A DNA stretch of 64,000 nucleotides, taken from positions 69,190,463 to 69,254,462 of the forward strand of contig NC_088173.1 in assembly GCF_028769735.1 (NCBI RefSeq). Direction: 5' to 3'. Origin of the DNA: Zonotrichia leucophrys gambelii (lineage: Eukaryota; Chordata; Aves; Passeriformes; Passerellidae). Under the pieces are notes generated by a model. The model did no database searches. It saw only the letters and a list, made by a program, of their open reading frames with translations, and was not told the DNA's origin. Positions 33,406 to 45,146 of this stretch are shown one piece after another (position 1 is the first letter of the stretch; every line of letters starts with the position of its first letter). A program made the position numbers and the translations under genes.

Positions 33406-35737
33406 ATTATCCATACTTTTATTCAAGGAAGTCTGAATACTCCCTTCCATCTGAATACTGCCTACCACCTTCTCTTCCAACTTAGTGAGATCAGCAGCTC
33501 CTTTATAACCTTACATGTTTTTTCAGCTTAATATTGACTGTCTGCATTCGTCATAATTTCTCTTAAATAAACTTTTAGCAATATTCTGCCTTCAGAAAAC
33601 GATGAGTAATAATCAACATGTCAAATCTACTTGTATTTATCACTGGAGATGTATCATGGTCCTCAAAATGCTATAAACATATCATAAATTTATGGGTCCA
33701 AAATTTTGTTGCTGCCACCTCCATACTCTTCACAAATAAAAAAGAATTTGTGAAAAAGAAATAAGAGAAAACAAATAAGAGAAAAAATAAATTTCAACAA
33801 TATCTCTTTGGAAAACTGAAACCCTTCAAGATAAGGGGAAAATGCAAAGGCTGATTTGAGATACATCCCCAGGAGAGGAGAGGAGGCCTTGATGGACCTC
33901 AAATATCCAAATGTATGTGACTCTAAAAGTATGAAATTATTCAGAGGAAAACTGCACATGGGTGAATCCTCTCAACCCAAAATTGCTCAAACAATGATCT
34001 TAATGGGGAATGAGCTTATTTAATATATAAATTCATCTCTGGAGAGTGAGCTTTTCCCCTCTGTCAGCTTCACCCATTTTCTTGACATGGTGCTGACTGT
34101 AAATGAAATTTTCTTGACAGGAATTCATGATGGCACCAGTAGCTTCAGGAGACCTTGGCTTGACAGGAGCTGTGGAGATGCTCCTCTGGGTGGCCCTGAA
34201 TTTCCCCTATGCCCTTGAGGGCAGAGCCCTAAAAGACTCATCATTTTTAGTTCATACCCTCCTTGTCAATGCAGACAAAAAATTGCTGTTATTGGAGGCT
34301 CGAGACATTTATGTAACTCCATAGGGGAAAGATGTCAATGAATTCTAAGTGCATCTGACTATAAATTGGTCAATATACTGCTGAAAAACACAGCGGGGAA
34401 AAAGAGGGGGGGAAAATTCAGCCTCAGATGCGTGATATGGAATATAAACATGCTAAAAATATTCTGTCCTGTGCCTGTATTGTTCTGGCTCGATGGGAAA
34501 CTGTCATGGATTTGTTTTCTTATTGATACAGAATGCCAAACTCTCAAAATATCTGCCAGCATCTCTTAGAGGCTTGTGTAGCATCAAAGTTATATTGTGT
34601 CTGACATATTCTTCAGCTGGGAACAGTCAGAAATAGGATGGAAAATGCCTCTTCTTTGCTGTGGGTTTTGATTTCCATTAATAAAAGTTCCTCTGTGTGT
34701 GACACACGGAAATAATAACAATCCAGAATAAAATATCTAATATTACAGTAAGCAAAAAACAGCACATTTTTCCTGTTCTTGGCTGTTGTTTTAGAAAAGT
34801 GGAGGATTTTTTCCCAGTGGCTTTCACATCTCATTCTGTTCATTGTGGCACATGGTACAAATTCCAATAAAATAAATATATATATATGTACCTGATATAA
34901 AATATCAAGTATTAGGAGACTGGGGGCTGGGTTATGAAGGACTTGTCCACAGATTTTTTTTTTTTAAGACTGCAAGCTGCAGTGAAAGTTGTCAGTATTC
35001 ATAAAATTTAAATAAAGGTCATGTATTCTGCTCAACAGAGAAAATATATAAAAGTAAATACATATTATTCAATTCTTTTGGTTTGTTTACACTAGTCTTT
35101 ACTCCTACTGTGAATATGTTTCCTTTGAATTAAATAGAAGGAAGAAGAAAAGAGAAAAACAAGTTTTAAAACAGTAATTTGGGGGTTTCTTGCAACACTT
35201 ACTATATTCTTTTTTTGCTGTAATTGGCTCCCAAAATGAATTCAGTCACCAGCAGCACAGTTAGGAGGAAATCAATCAGTTGGTGGAATAATGGGGATAC
35301 TTTTCTAGTGGTGATGCTGCAGCACTGGTAACAGAAAAGTAATTTTTTTTTCAGTAGGAAAGAAGTTGGATTTCCCCCTGTGGCTGTTGAAATTGAGCTT
35401 ATAGGTAAATTTGTTTTCACAGAAGCAACCTCTCTTGTCTCTTGCTATTGAGGCACCGTCTGCTGGCGTCACAGAGTGGTCACTGCTGAGCACTGGAGTC
35501 TGCCTGCAGAATATTTATAACTGTGCCTACTTCACTGGGGGAAAAAAGTACTTTCCCAAGAACTTACTGGCTCATTATTTATGATATGCTGCTCAAAATC
35601 ATAGAAATAAAGTGCTGGAAGAGAGCTCCAGAGCATGTTTAGTGTGAGCAAATATCAGTCAAAATCAGAGGGTGATTTTTTTGAGAATTAATTGGACCCC
35701 ACGTCATGGGCTTATAGTCCCTTCAGAGAGATGTGGG
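33406..35737. other. Non-coding stretch, no gene seen
   Basis: About 2.3 kb without a recognised gene or transposon. It holds a short TA repeat at about 34876-34889 and several A/T runs. Confidence 0.5.
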
Positions 35738-36103
35738 ATCATGGAATCCCAGAATGATTTGTGTTGGAAAAATCCTCTAAGATCATCAGTCCCAGCCTTT
35801 ATCCCAGCACTGCCATGCCACCACTGACCTTGTCCCCAAGTGCCACATCCACATGGCTTTTAAATCCATCCAGGGATGGGGATTCCAACACTGCCCTGAG
35901 CAGCTGTGCCAGGGTTTGATAACCCTTTCCATGATGGAATTTTCCCAATATCCAATCTAAGCCTCCCCTGGCCCAGCCTGAGGCTGTTCCCTCTCCTCCT
36001 GTCCCTGTTCCCGGCTGTCCCCTCCTGTCAGGAGCTGTGCAGAGCCACAAGGTCCCCCCTGAGCCTCCTGTGCTCCAGGCTGAGCCCCTTCCCAGCTCCC
36101 TCA
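35738..36103 (-). mobile_element. CR1 LINE fragment, long 3' end
   Basis: About 365 bp. The plus strand shows ATCATGGAATCCCAGAATGA, then AAGATCATCAGTCCCAGCCT, CCCCAAGTGCCACATCCACA, CCATCCAGGGATGGGGATTC, AATATCCAATCTAAGCCTCC and CAGGCTGAGCCCCTTCCCAG. This is the reverse complement of the element at 32975-33405. The two lie 2.3 kb apart in inverted orientation and could pair in RNA or recombine. Confidence 0.95.
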
Positions 36104-38062
36104 TGCCAGCAAATATCTGGATTTTGGAGCATGTAAACAAATAAGCCTTTTGATTGTTGGGGCAGAGTGGCCATGAGGCTGCTCTTGTTTCAAATTCTGC
36201 ATTGATCAGAAGGGTTTGGTCAAACACCTCTTAATTGTGTGTGGTTCCAGAAGGAAATTTTGGTGTCTCTCTCTTTTTATAACAGCTCCAAGGAACATAA
36301 CCTGTCATACTCATGCCTGGTACCTGATACAGCTGGCCAGCATCACCATGGAGTGAGATACAGCAGAAGATTCCTAATCCTGGGACATTTCTTGGAGAAT
36401 TCTCACACTGCTGGATGCCAGGGGTAACCTGCAGGCTTGGCTGCATTAGGGACAGCACAGGTGTGTGAGGCTGGGGGCAGAAAACATCCCAGGCTTTGAA
36501 AAAATCTTGATGTTATGAGCTTCCCCATGCTGGCCTGATGAGTGCAGGACTTGTCTTTCAGTCCCTGAGTGCTGCTGAGTCAGGATTTGGGAAGGTTACT
36601 CTGGAAGGAAACAGCAACACTCACACGACACTCATCTCTGAGCAGATGGCTAAGAGGTGTAAGCAGCATCTTTATTCTGTTATCTGAGCTAACAAAAACA
36701 CCCTGCAGCAAAAACAAATATCTGCTGTTCAGGAATCCAAACCACTCATTTTTTGCAAATTAATTTTTTTAACCTTTTTATTCCCAGAGCCTCCCAAAGG
36801 AAAAGCACCTCGTGCTGTCTTTGTAAACTGTTCCCACACACTCAACAACAAACTAACAAGCCCGCTGATAATTTCCTTTGCAACTGAGCTTTCCTGGGAC
36901 AAGTTTGCTGCTGTGGAAGAGGGCTCAGGGGAATGATTAAAAATGTTCAGTTGAGAGCTGGTTCAAGAGGCCAGTGGCTGCCTTGACAGCTGGAATGTGC
37001 CGGAATTTTGGTTTACCAAAAGGCATCCAAGCTCTTCTTGACCCTCTGGGATTGCATTCTCACTGGTGGCTGCTCCAGGGATTGTTCCAATATTTAGAGT
37101 TCCCTTTGCCTTGTTCATCCAACACTGCAAATTTGGAAGACCACAACAGGAAGATGTGTTAACAGTGAATAGCACCAGAGGGGATTATAAAAAGAGCCTT
37201 TCAGCAAACAAAGCAGTTTTTTGATGAGAAGGGGTATGGCAGAATTTTGGGTCATGAGTCAGTCTAATTCTCATAATCTGATAGGAGACGATGTGCCCTA
37301 TCCTCGGGGATGGGAGAAGCCGATTTGAATGAATAGGAATTAACTCCAAAGGGAACCTGTGCTCACATTTCAAGGACAGAAGGCATCCAAATTCAGCATT
37401 GTCTTTGATACCACCAGTTGTCATTAATGAGAATAAAGTTTCAATTCCTATGGAAAACCAGTTTTCCATACAAATTTAATTGCCTGCCAGATTTTCACGC
37501 CCAGCCAAGAGTGTATGATTTGCAGGTGCAACTGTAACATGGGTCTGTGGAGGAGGGGGCCAAATACCAATGTAAATAAATATTTTCCTTCTATAGGACA
37601 AGCAGTGCAGCTCAAAGAGACACTTTCCATAGCTAAAGACATGGGTGATACCAGAGCCTTTAAGATTTCTCTTAGAGAGATCTCAAAAGGAATTCTGGCA
37701 AAGTATCGACTGAATAATGGCTGGCAGCAAACCCAGGTATCTTCTCTGGGTTTTCAATGGAGAAAATTAATTAAAGGGAGGACGAGGTGGAAAAAAACTT
37801 GTAACAAAGCCGTGTTTGAGAGACTTGGCTGCTGGTGCCAAGGCTGCAGCCAGCTCATAAACAGCTATAAAAACACCCCCCAGTACTCTGTAACTGACTG
37901 GAAAGTCCTGATGAAACACTAAAAGCCACAAACTAAACATGGCACGGGATGAGGAAACAGAGGACAGCTTCACACTTGTGTGTTTTCTACAGGAGCCACA
38001 GTTTATAGGGCATCTCTTTGCAATGAAAGCTGGGGCTGGGCAAGAGCCAGGGCTCAGAGGTG
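36104..38062. other. Non-coding stretch, no gene seen
   Basis: No exon recognised. The longest open frame, 37515-37922 (+, 135 codons), has no domain I know and no supporting signals, so I do not call it a gene. Confidence 0.5.
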
Positions 38063-38068
38063 GTGTAG

Positions 38069-38484
38069 GATTGTATTTGCTGGGAATGTCCCAACAAAGG
38101 GAGGAATGATGCATCTGACTCCATGTTCTCTGAAGGCTAATTTATTACTTTATTATACTATATTATATTAAAGAATATTCTACTATACTAAAGAATACAG
38201 AAAGGACAATTATAGAATGCTAAAAAGATAATAATGAAAACTCCTGACTCTTTCCAGAGTCCTGGCACAGCTTGGCCCTGACTGGCCAAAGAGTGGAAAG
38301 AACTCACAGCAGAGTCCAATGGAACAATCACCTGTGGGTAAACAATCTCCAAACACATTCCACATGAGCACAACACAGGAGAAGCAAATGAGATAAGAAT
38401 TGTTTTCCTTTTCTCTGAGGTTTCTCAGCTTCCCAGGAGAAAAATCCTGGGCAAAGAGATTTTTCAGAGAATGTGAATGCCACA
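38069..38484 (-). mobile_element. Solo LTR, family 6 (copy 1 of 3)
   Basis: A 416-bp element. On the minus strand it begins TGTGGCATTCACATTCTC and ends AAATACAATC. Flanking hexamers are GTGTAG (38063-38068) and GGGTAG (38485-38490), a 6-bp target duplication with one difference; 6 bp suits class II (ERVK-like) integration. Near its 3' end it has AATAAATTAGCC-type sequence (complement of about 38138-38144), giving the poly(A) signal. No internal genes. It matches 39832-40273 in the same orientation and 42156-42573 in the opposite one. Confidence 0.92.
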
Positions 38485-38490
38485 GGGTAG

Positions 38491-39825
38491 GAAATGCAAG
38501 GTGAGGATGTGGAGGCTGCTGGGTGCATCAAGTCATGCATTTATCCTTCTGCTTTCTACAAGCTGACCCATCTCTCATGTCAATCTCGTAGAATTATTCA
38601 GAAATGAGAGGAACAATGGATTTGTCTTTACAAACACGCTGTGGGTCTGCTGGAAGATAAAACTAGCATTGAGAGACAAAAGAAACAATGGAAGGATTTA
38701 GCTGATTGATGAATGGAAAAATTATACTTGCCTTTGCAAACAGATTGTAGGTTTGCTGATAAATTAAATTGGATATTCAAAGATGAAAGAAACAATGGGG
38801 GAAAACCATAAATTCCATAAGAATTAAAAAATAAAAGGGAGAGTTATACATTAGAGGAGAATCTTTGGTATCAGATGTTCTGGGCAGTCTGTATCTCTCA
38901 AGTAGCTCAGCCAATGGGGAAAGAGAGAAGGGAAATGCAGCCAGGAAATTGGGATAAAAAGGAGGCTGCGTCCTCCAAAATTTTGAGAGATCCCAGGGCA
39001 ATGCCACATGGCCTCTCCCTTTACTGCCATAAAGTTACAGGACACCTCTGTCTCCTTTTTGGACATAAACCTCTGGTGTTTGTGGCTTAATTTTCCTGAC
39101 AGAAATAAGGCAGTTCGTGCTTATTTCTCAACCAACAACCAGGTTTTTACCCTCGCCAAAAAACCCTGCCCCTTGCTAATACCAGCTGTTGAAGCACTGA
39201 AGATAGCCCTGTAGCCCCTACCTGTGCACCTGTAAACTCACCACCAGATGCTCAAATTCATGCTCAGCCCTGTTCTTATCTTCCCCACGTCTCCTCCCTT
39301 TATCTCTTCTGATTCCTTGTCCAGTGAAAGCAGCCGAACCACTCAGGGCAGAGATGATAAGGAGAACACTAGTGCCTGAGCACACACATCAATTTTGAGA
39401 GAACCTAAGACCTCCAAGTCTGGTGGTTTGTGAAGGCATGGGGTTGACCAACAGGAAAGGAGACTTGTGTGGAGCTGGAAGCCTGTTTGGTTGGAATTGA
39501 GTGCCCATTCCCAGCGGGATGATCCACTGGCCCCTGCCACTGATGCCTTCCCAGCATCTGTGTGCCTGGATGCTCAAGAGGGAAGTTTCTCACATTTCCC
39601 ACATTCCTTTCAACACCTTTTTCAAGGTGAGTTATCACAGCTGAGCCTCCTCCCTGGCCAAAATCCCTTTAAGCAACAGCACTTCTCTGCAAGCAAATTC
39701 TTGGAAATTTATTTCCTTGGAAACAGGCTGTCTTGCTTCTCCTGTACGGACTCTTGTACTCATTTGATAAGGCCAGAGGACAAATCTACCCCACTGACAC
39801 CTGGGCTGGTGCACATTCTTTAGCA
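38491..39825. other. Non-coding stretch, no gene seen
   Basis: 1.3 kb between two copies of LTR family 6. The 118-codon open frame at 39467-39823 has no domain. No repeat recognised. Confidence 0.5.
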
Positions 39826-39831
39826 CTGACA

Positions 39832-40273
39832 TATTGTATTTGAGGGGTGCCCTGTGGCAGGAAGGAATGATGAATCTGACTCCATGTTCTCACGAGGCTA
39901 ATTTATAATTTTAATAATTTTTTTATTATTTTAATTTATTGTTTTATGATACTATATTATATTAAAGAATGCTACATTAACTATACTAAAGAATACAGAA
40001 AGGATACAGACAGAAGGCTAAAAAGATAATAATGAAAACTCCTGACTCTTTCCAGAGTCCCAACACAGTTTGACCTTGATTGGCCAATGAGTCAAAACAT
40101 AAAGCCAATGAAACAATCAGCTGTGGGTAAACTATGTCCAAACCACATTCCAAAGGAGCAAAACACAGGGGAAGCAAATGAGATAAGAATTGTTTTCCTT
40201 TTCTCTGAGGCTCCTCAGCTTCTCAGGAGAAAATCCTAGGTGAAGGGATTTTTCAGAAAATACAAATGCCACA
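39832..40273 (-). mobile_element. Solo LTR, family 6 (copy 2 of 3)
   Basis: A 442-bp element flanked by the exact hexamer CTGACA at 39826-39831 and 40274-40279. On the minus strand it starts TGTGGCATTTG and ends AAATACAATA. It is longer than the other copies because the T/A-rich stretch at about 39908-39950 has expanded by nearly 30 bp. The exact 6-bp duplication shows it is an independent insertion and not part of a larger duplicated segment. Confidence 0.94.
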
Positions 40274-40362
40274 CTGACAGGTTAATGTGACTCCTGTGTC
40301 TCATACACCTGGAGCAGGAAAAGAATTCTCTCCATGTTCAGCTTCACTGGTGCCCCTGTATG

Positions 40363-40540
40363 TGATGCCCAGAGAAGCTGTGGATTCCCCATCCCTGGAA
40401 GTGTCCAAGGCCAGATGGTTTGGGACTCTGAGCCACCTGCTCTGGTGGAAGGTGTCCCTGCTCATGGCAGGGGGTTGGAACTGAATAATCTTGAAGGTCC
40501 CTTTCAATCCAAACCATTCTGTGATGCTACAATTCTGTGA
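40363..40540 (+). mobile_element. CR1 LINE fragment, 3' end
   Basis: Sense-strand CR1 end, about 180 bp: GATGCCCAGAGAAGCTGTGG, CCCTGGAAGTGTCCAAGGCC, TGGAAGGTGTCCCTGCTCAT, AATCTTGAAGGTCCCTTTCA and the terminal CCATTCTGTGATGCTACAAT with remains of the octamer tail. It lies 90 bp beyond the LTR at 39832. Confidence 0.93.
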
Positions 40541-42149
40541 CTTTAGTTTTTCTAACTAAAGGCTGTTTGCATCACTTAAAAGAGTTCAGCCACTCAGATG
40601 CAGTGTGGAATTTTTTCAGGGTATCTATACCACAATTACCATATTCCAGGGTCATCAGCCAAAAATAAGCACAGTGTTTATTTTAGTGCTGTGTTTAAAA
40701 AGGGAGCTGAAACTGAGATTGATTCTGTAAAGTAGTCTGAAAAACAATAATCCATCTTAGCTGCTACTGCAACCTGCTCCTCAGTGCTTTTTTAAGCTTA
40801 GTAGAGACATGAATGGAGAAATTTTCACCCGATAATGTGACTTATTCCAAGAGCAGATGCACAACAGGAAACAATTAACATGCTGTGGATCTTACTACTG
40901 CCTATGGCACTGCAGTGAAAAATGTAGCTGTCCAAACAGCTTTTATTTTTATCAACAATTAATTTGTGCCCAGAAAGAATTGAGACAAACTTGCAGAAAA
41001 ATTCTCAGAAGGGCTATAAGGAAACAGAGAAAAAATTTGAGGAGGCAGGGCCTGAGAACATTTGGTCAGGATGCAATCCCAAGTGTACATTTGAAGTGAA
41101 CACCTAAATATTTATAGAGGGAATTATTAGTAATTCTATATAACTTCAGGAAGAAAATGATGCTCTGAATTAGTAAAGATTTCCTACATAACAAATTAGT
41201 TCTTTCTGTCAATTCATTATATCATACACAGCACAGTTTAACTTCTATTTTCAGGGATGCAACATCAAAAATTCAGATGAATCAGAGGAGTATCAAACTT
41301 GTAGGTCCTTCTTGCTGCTGAATTAGCTGTGAATGTAACAGCTAATGTGGACATAATCTTAATTTTCAAGGTCCTTTCTTAGTTTGGGATTACAGTAAAG
41401 GGTCTGTAAATGCACAGAGTGACTTTGGCAGGGAAAAAAGAGAATAAAACTATTTCACAGAAACACTTATGTTATTAATGTCTGAAAATGCAATGATAGT
41501 ATGTCATGTAGGACACTGGGAGAGATGAAATGCATTCTCTCTTTTGTGTTTAAGAGACAAAAAACCCACAGCATCTGTAGAACTCAGTGCAATTCTTTTA
41601 TGGGCAAGACCAGGCAAGACAAGAAAATTGAATTGATATTTGGTATGTTTGAGTTTATACACTATGATCTGTGTTCTTGGAAGCACTGCACTCTTTACAT
41701 TCTCAATTCTCACATTGAAAACCAGGAACTGCAACACTCCAGGCCTCCTCTTGTTGCAGCATGGCAGGGTGGTGGAAATGATTCAGAGGATTCCACACCC
41801 TCTGACTGTAAAAATTTTGCAGCCTTTCTGCTCTCTCCTTGGAGCCTGGAATCAGCAGATGGATTGGAGATTTTTTAGTTTAATGTGGGAGAGTTACAGA
41901 AGAAAAGAGGAGCTGCAGAGCTGCTCATTTGCCATCTACCAGCTGGATCACACCCAGCTTTGAGGTACAGCCCTTTACAACTTTCCCAATCATGTCCCTA
42001 ATTAAATTACAACCCCAAAAAATTCAGGGCAGTCTCTGAATGTCATTTGAAGGTATGGCAGACTTGGAAAGGTGAAATTAGGCAGCTTTGGGTTTGGCCG
42101 CCTGAGGCTGCTGAAAGGGTAGTGGGTCATTTGTGCCAAGATTCGTTCT
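40541..42149. other. Non-coding stretch, no gene seen
   Basis: 1.6 kb with no recognised gene or repeat. Overlapping open frames at 41501-41963 (up to 125 codons) carry no domain. Confidence 0.5.
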
Positions 42150-42155
42150 GAAAAT

Positions 42156-42573
42156 TGTGGCATTCAGATTCTCTGAAAAAATTCCTTCGCCCAGGATTTT
42201 TCTCCTGGGAAGCTGAGAAGCCTCAGAGAAAAAGGAAAACAATTCTTATCTCATTTGCTTCTCTTGTGCTGTGCTCATGTGGAATGTGTTTGGAGATTGT
42301 TCACCCACAGGTGATTGTTCCATTGGATTCTGCTGGGAGTTGTTTCCACTCTTTGGCCAATCAGGGCCAAGCTGTGTCAGGACTCTGGAAAGAGTCAGGA
42401 GTTTTCGTTATTATCTTTTTAGCATTCTGTAAGTATCCTTTCTGTATTCTTTAGTATAATACAGTATTCTTTAATATAATATAGTATAATAAAGTAATAA
42501 ATTAGCCTTCAGAGAACATGGAGTCAGATGCATCGTTCCTGCTTTCATTAGGGCATTCCCTGTGAATACAATA
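42156..42573 (+). mobile_element. Solo LTR, family 6 (copy 3 of 3)
   Basis: A 418-bp element starting TGTGGCATTCAGATTCTC and ending TGAATACAATA, flanked by GAAAAT (42150-42155) and GAAAGT (42574-42579), a 6-bp duplication with one change. It is inverted relative to the copies at 38069 and 39832. Repeated TATAATA words and AATAAATTAGCC near 42497 give the poly(A) signal. An open frame of 99 codons at 42155-42454 covers most of it; this is LTR sequence and not a gene. Confidence 0.93.
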
Positions 42574-42651
42574 GAAAGTCACAGTTCTTTTCCTCATTCT
42601 CAACCACCACAAAACAAAGAGATCCTCAGAAACCCATTGATATTTTGGGAG

Positions 42652-42926
42652 TGTTGTGATCTGCCTGCTTGGAGGGATGGGACTAGAATGGTACCTTGGG
42701 GTGGCTCGTGCTGAAGGAACTCAGACCTGGATTATCTGAAATTGAGCACAGTCCATCCTGGGGCATAAAAGACTTCCCACAGTGCCCCTCCTGCTGTGTG
42801 ATGGGGCATGGATGCCCTGTGGAGCTCCTGATCCATCTCACTTATTAAACACTGCAGCCCTGGATGACGCCCCTGCCTTCGCACACCGGCAGGGCCCAGA
42901 GGCCAAGCTCTGGAAGAGGTGTCACA
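42652..42926 (+). mobile_element. Possible LTR, family unassigned
   Basis: Suggestive LTR layout on plus: TG start (TGTTGTGATC), a TATA-like CATAAAAGAC at about 42764, an ATTAAA at about 42845, a GC-rich tail and the end GGTGTCACA. I found no target duplication and no second copy in the window, so this may be ordinary DNA. Confidence 0.35.
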
Positions 42927-45048
42927 GCACATTCCCTGCAATGAGACCAAAACAGAAAACTGATGTTTGAGCCCCCAAGATTCCTGCAAAGCCAGAGGGG
43001 ACCATCTCCAGAAGCTTCTTCCAACTGATACTTACATAGCTCCACACATTAAACTCATATAAAAATCCATAATCTGTTTATTGCTTGCCAGCACTTGGAG
43101 AATTAACACAAAGAGCAGCTTTTTTTTTTTTAACTTCTTTTCCCATTTACCTCTCATAATAGCATGAGTAAGAAGAAAAATGCTTCTTCACTCTCTCCAA
43201 TGACAGCAGTTCCTGGGTACTCACCCAGTAGAGTGTCACGACTGATGCCCAAAATGATGTTCATTGTGGCAAGGGAGGGAGTGAGGCAAGGATTTGGGGA
43301 GGAGAGGGAATACAGACAGCACCAAGAGGAGCCAACATTCTCTCTGTAGGTAAACTACCACATTACAGATCTTGGCAATACAAAATACTTTCACTGAGAA
43401 GGAATGGTCTGAGGTCTCAGAACAATTCAATATTCCCACTCAATTTTTCCTCTTGTTGCCTAGCAAGAGTGGAATCTGCTGTTAATTGTGCCTCTGACAA
43501 ATGACCGAGGCAAAAACAAGCTGATTTGAGGCCAATTACCAGCCACAGGGTGCTCAGGACTTTGGGTCATTTCATGAGGTATTTTTAAGCTGACCACACA
43601 TTCACAGGCAGGATGCTTTAAATAAAATCATAAGAAACTGGATGTAGGTTTCTCTGAGGGCATTTGGGACCTTTCCAGTAGGGTTGGCTTGTGAACTGTG
43701 ACCAAAAACATTTGTGCAATCTGACATCCCCTAGCTGGTGGCCTCTGATCCAAATCCAGAGGGAAATGGAATAGTTCAATACACTGATAGCAACAAACAG
43801 GAAACGTGGTGCCTGTGCATGCTTCTCCATCTAATCAGAATGAGGGGGTTTCGGAACCCTTTTTGGGCTGTTTTTAATGGAACAGACCATCTTGTGGTGG
43901 AATTAGGTTTGAGTGTGGGCAGGAAATCCATGTCATTAACATTTGGAAATTGTATATTCTGTCACATTCTTCACCAGGTCGTTGTTCTCTCAGGCAGCTT
44001 CTGAGTGTACCAGAGGTTTCTCAGAGCTCAATATGTGGACCATAGCTCCAAAGTGGTTGTTCTCATTGGAAAACAATGGCTGAATGCTTCTGGAAACAGC
44101 TGATATTCTGTGCACAGGCTTGTTGAGAAAAGGGTTAACGTGGTGATGTGAAAAATGTCTGGTGGAGGGGAGGAATTGTAAGTACAGAAATAATTTGGTT
44201 TGGTGCAGTCTGGGGTAAAACCCACCCCACAGATTCCTCTCCATGTTGCTTCAGTCACCTGGCTGTGCATCAGCTGCTTTAATTTTAAATTCCACAAGGC
44301 ATATTTGGATTATGTAGCAGACACACCTTGGAAGGAGAGGAACTGTATATCAGGATTTATATTCAGGAATACTTCATTGTCCTCTAGATTGGGCTGTTCA
44401 ATCGTTCTGACCACCATCTCAAGCAATTGGTGTCTGAGAGTCCTGTTTGACTCAAAGATCCTCTACATGGGTAAGGACAGGTTTATATTGAGCAGCACAT
44501 AAAGGTAAAAAACCCAGCCACTATAAATAAATACTCTTTTCTAATAAGCACTAAATTAAATGGAATTAGAAGACATAAATATGTAAATTGTACTTTTAAC
44601 CTTCTGCAGAGCTCATGATAAATGAAGCCATCAGTTTCTACACAAAAGCAAATTTCTGCTAAGGAAAACAGTTATAAACAAAAATTTCTTAGGAGATTAA
44701 TTTTTGCTTCTCTTTTTTTTTTTGTAAGCCTAAATTATTATGTTCACTGTCCAGAGTTCACAGGCTAGAGCAAAGAAGTTTAATGGTGAATGGTGCACAC
44801 TGAAAAACGCAATTCTGCATTCAAAGTCATGTTTTCTGATGTGATTTTACATCCATAAATTTTGTTGGTAAATTTGTCTATCACCACTGGCCTATGGGCA
44901 CAGACTGAAATGCAGAATGTTCCATCTCAAAAAATAGGAACAGTTTTTTGGTCTAAGGATGATGAAGAACTGATGCAGGTTTCCCAGTGAGTCTGTGGAG
45001 AATTTCCTTCCTTAGAAATACTAAAAAATAACCAACTACACTCAGTCC
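42927..45048. other. Non-coding stretch, no gene seen
   Basis: 2.1 kb without recognised elements. Open frames stay at or below about 100 codons. Confidence 0.5.
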
Positions 45049-45146
45049 TCTGCAACCAGCTTTGGGTGACCCTGCTGGAGCAGAAGGTTGGACCAGAGAT
45101 CTTCAGAGATCCCTTCCAAACTCAACTGCTCAGTGACTCTGTGAAT
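45049..45146 (+). mobile_element. CR1 LINE fragment, 3' end
   Basis: About 100 bp of CR1 terminus in sense: GGGTGACCCTGCTGGAGCAG near 45064, GGTTGGACCAGAGATCTTCA and GAGATCCCTTCCAAACTCAA, then a degenerate tail. It is the same subtype as at 29235 and more diverged. Confidence 0.85.

Noticed and set aside
37515..37922. 135-codon plus-strand open frame
   Set aside because: No known domain, no conservation visible from one sequence, and composition like the flanks.
42155..42454. 99-codon open frame similar to short frames near 38188 and 39986
   Set aside because: The similarity comes from the shared LTR family 6 sequence and not from a protein family.
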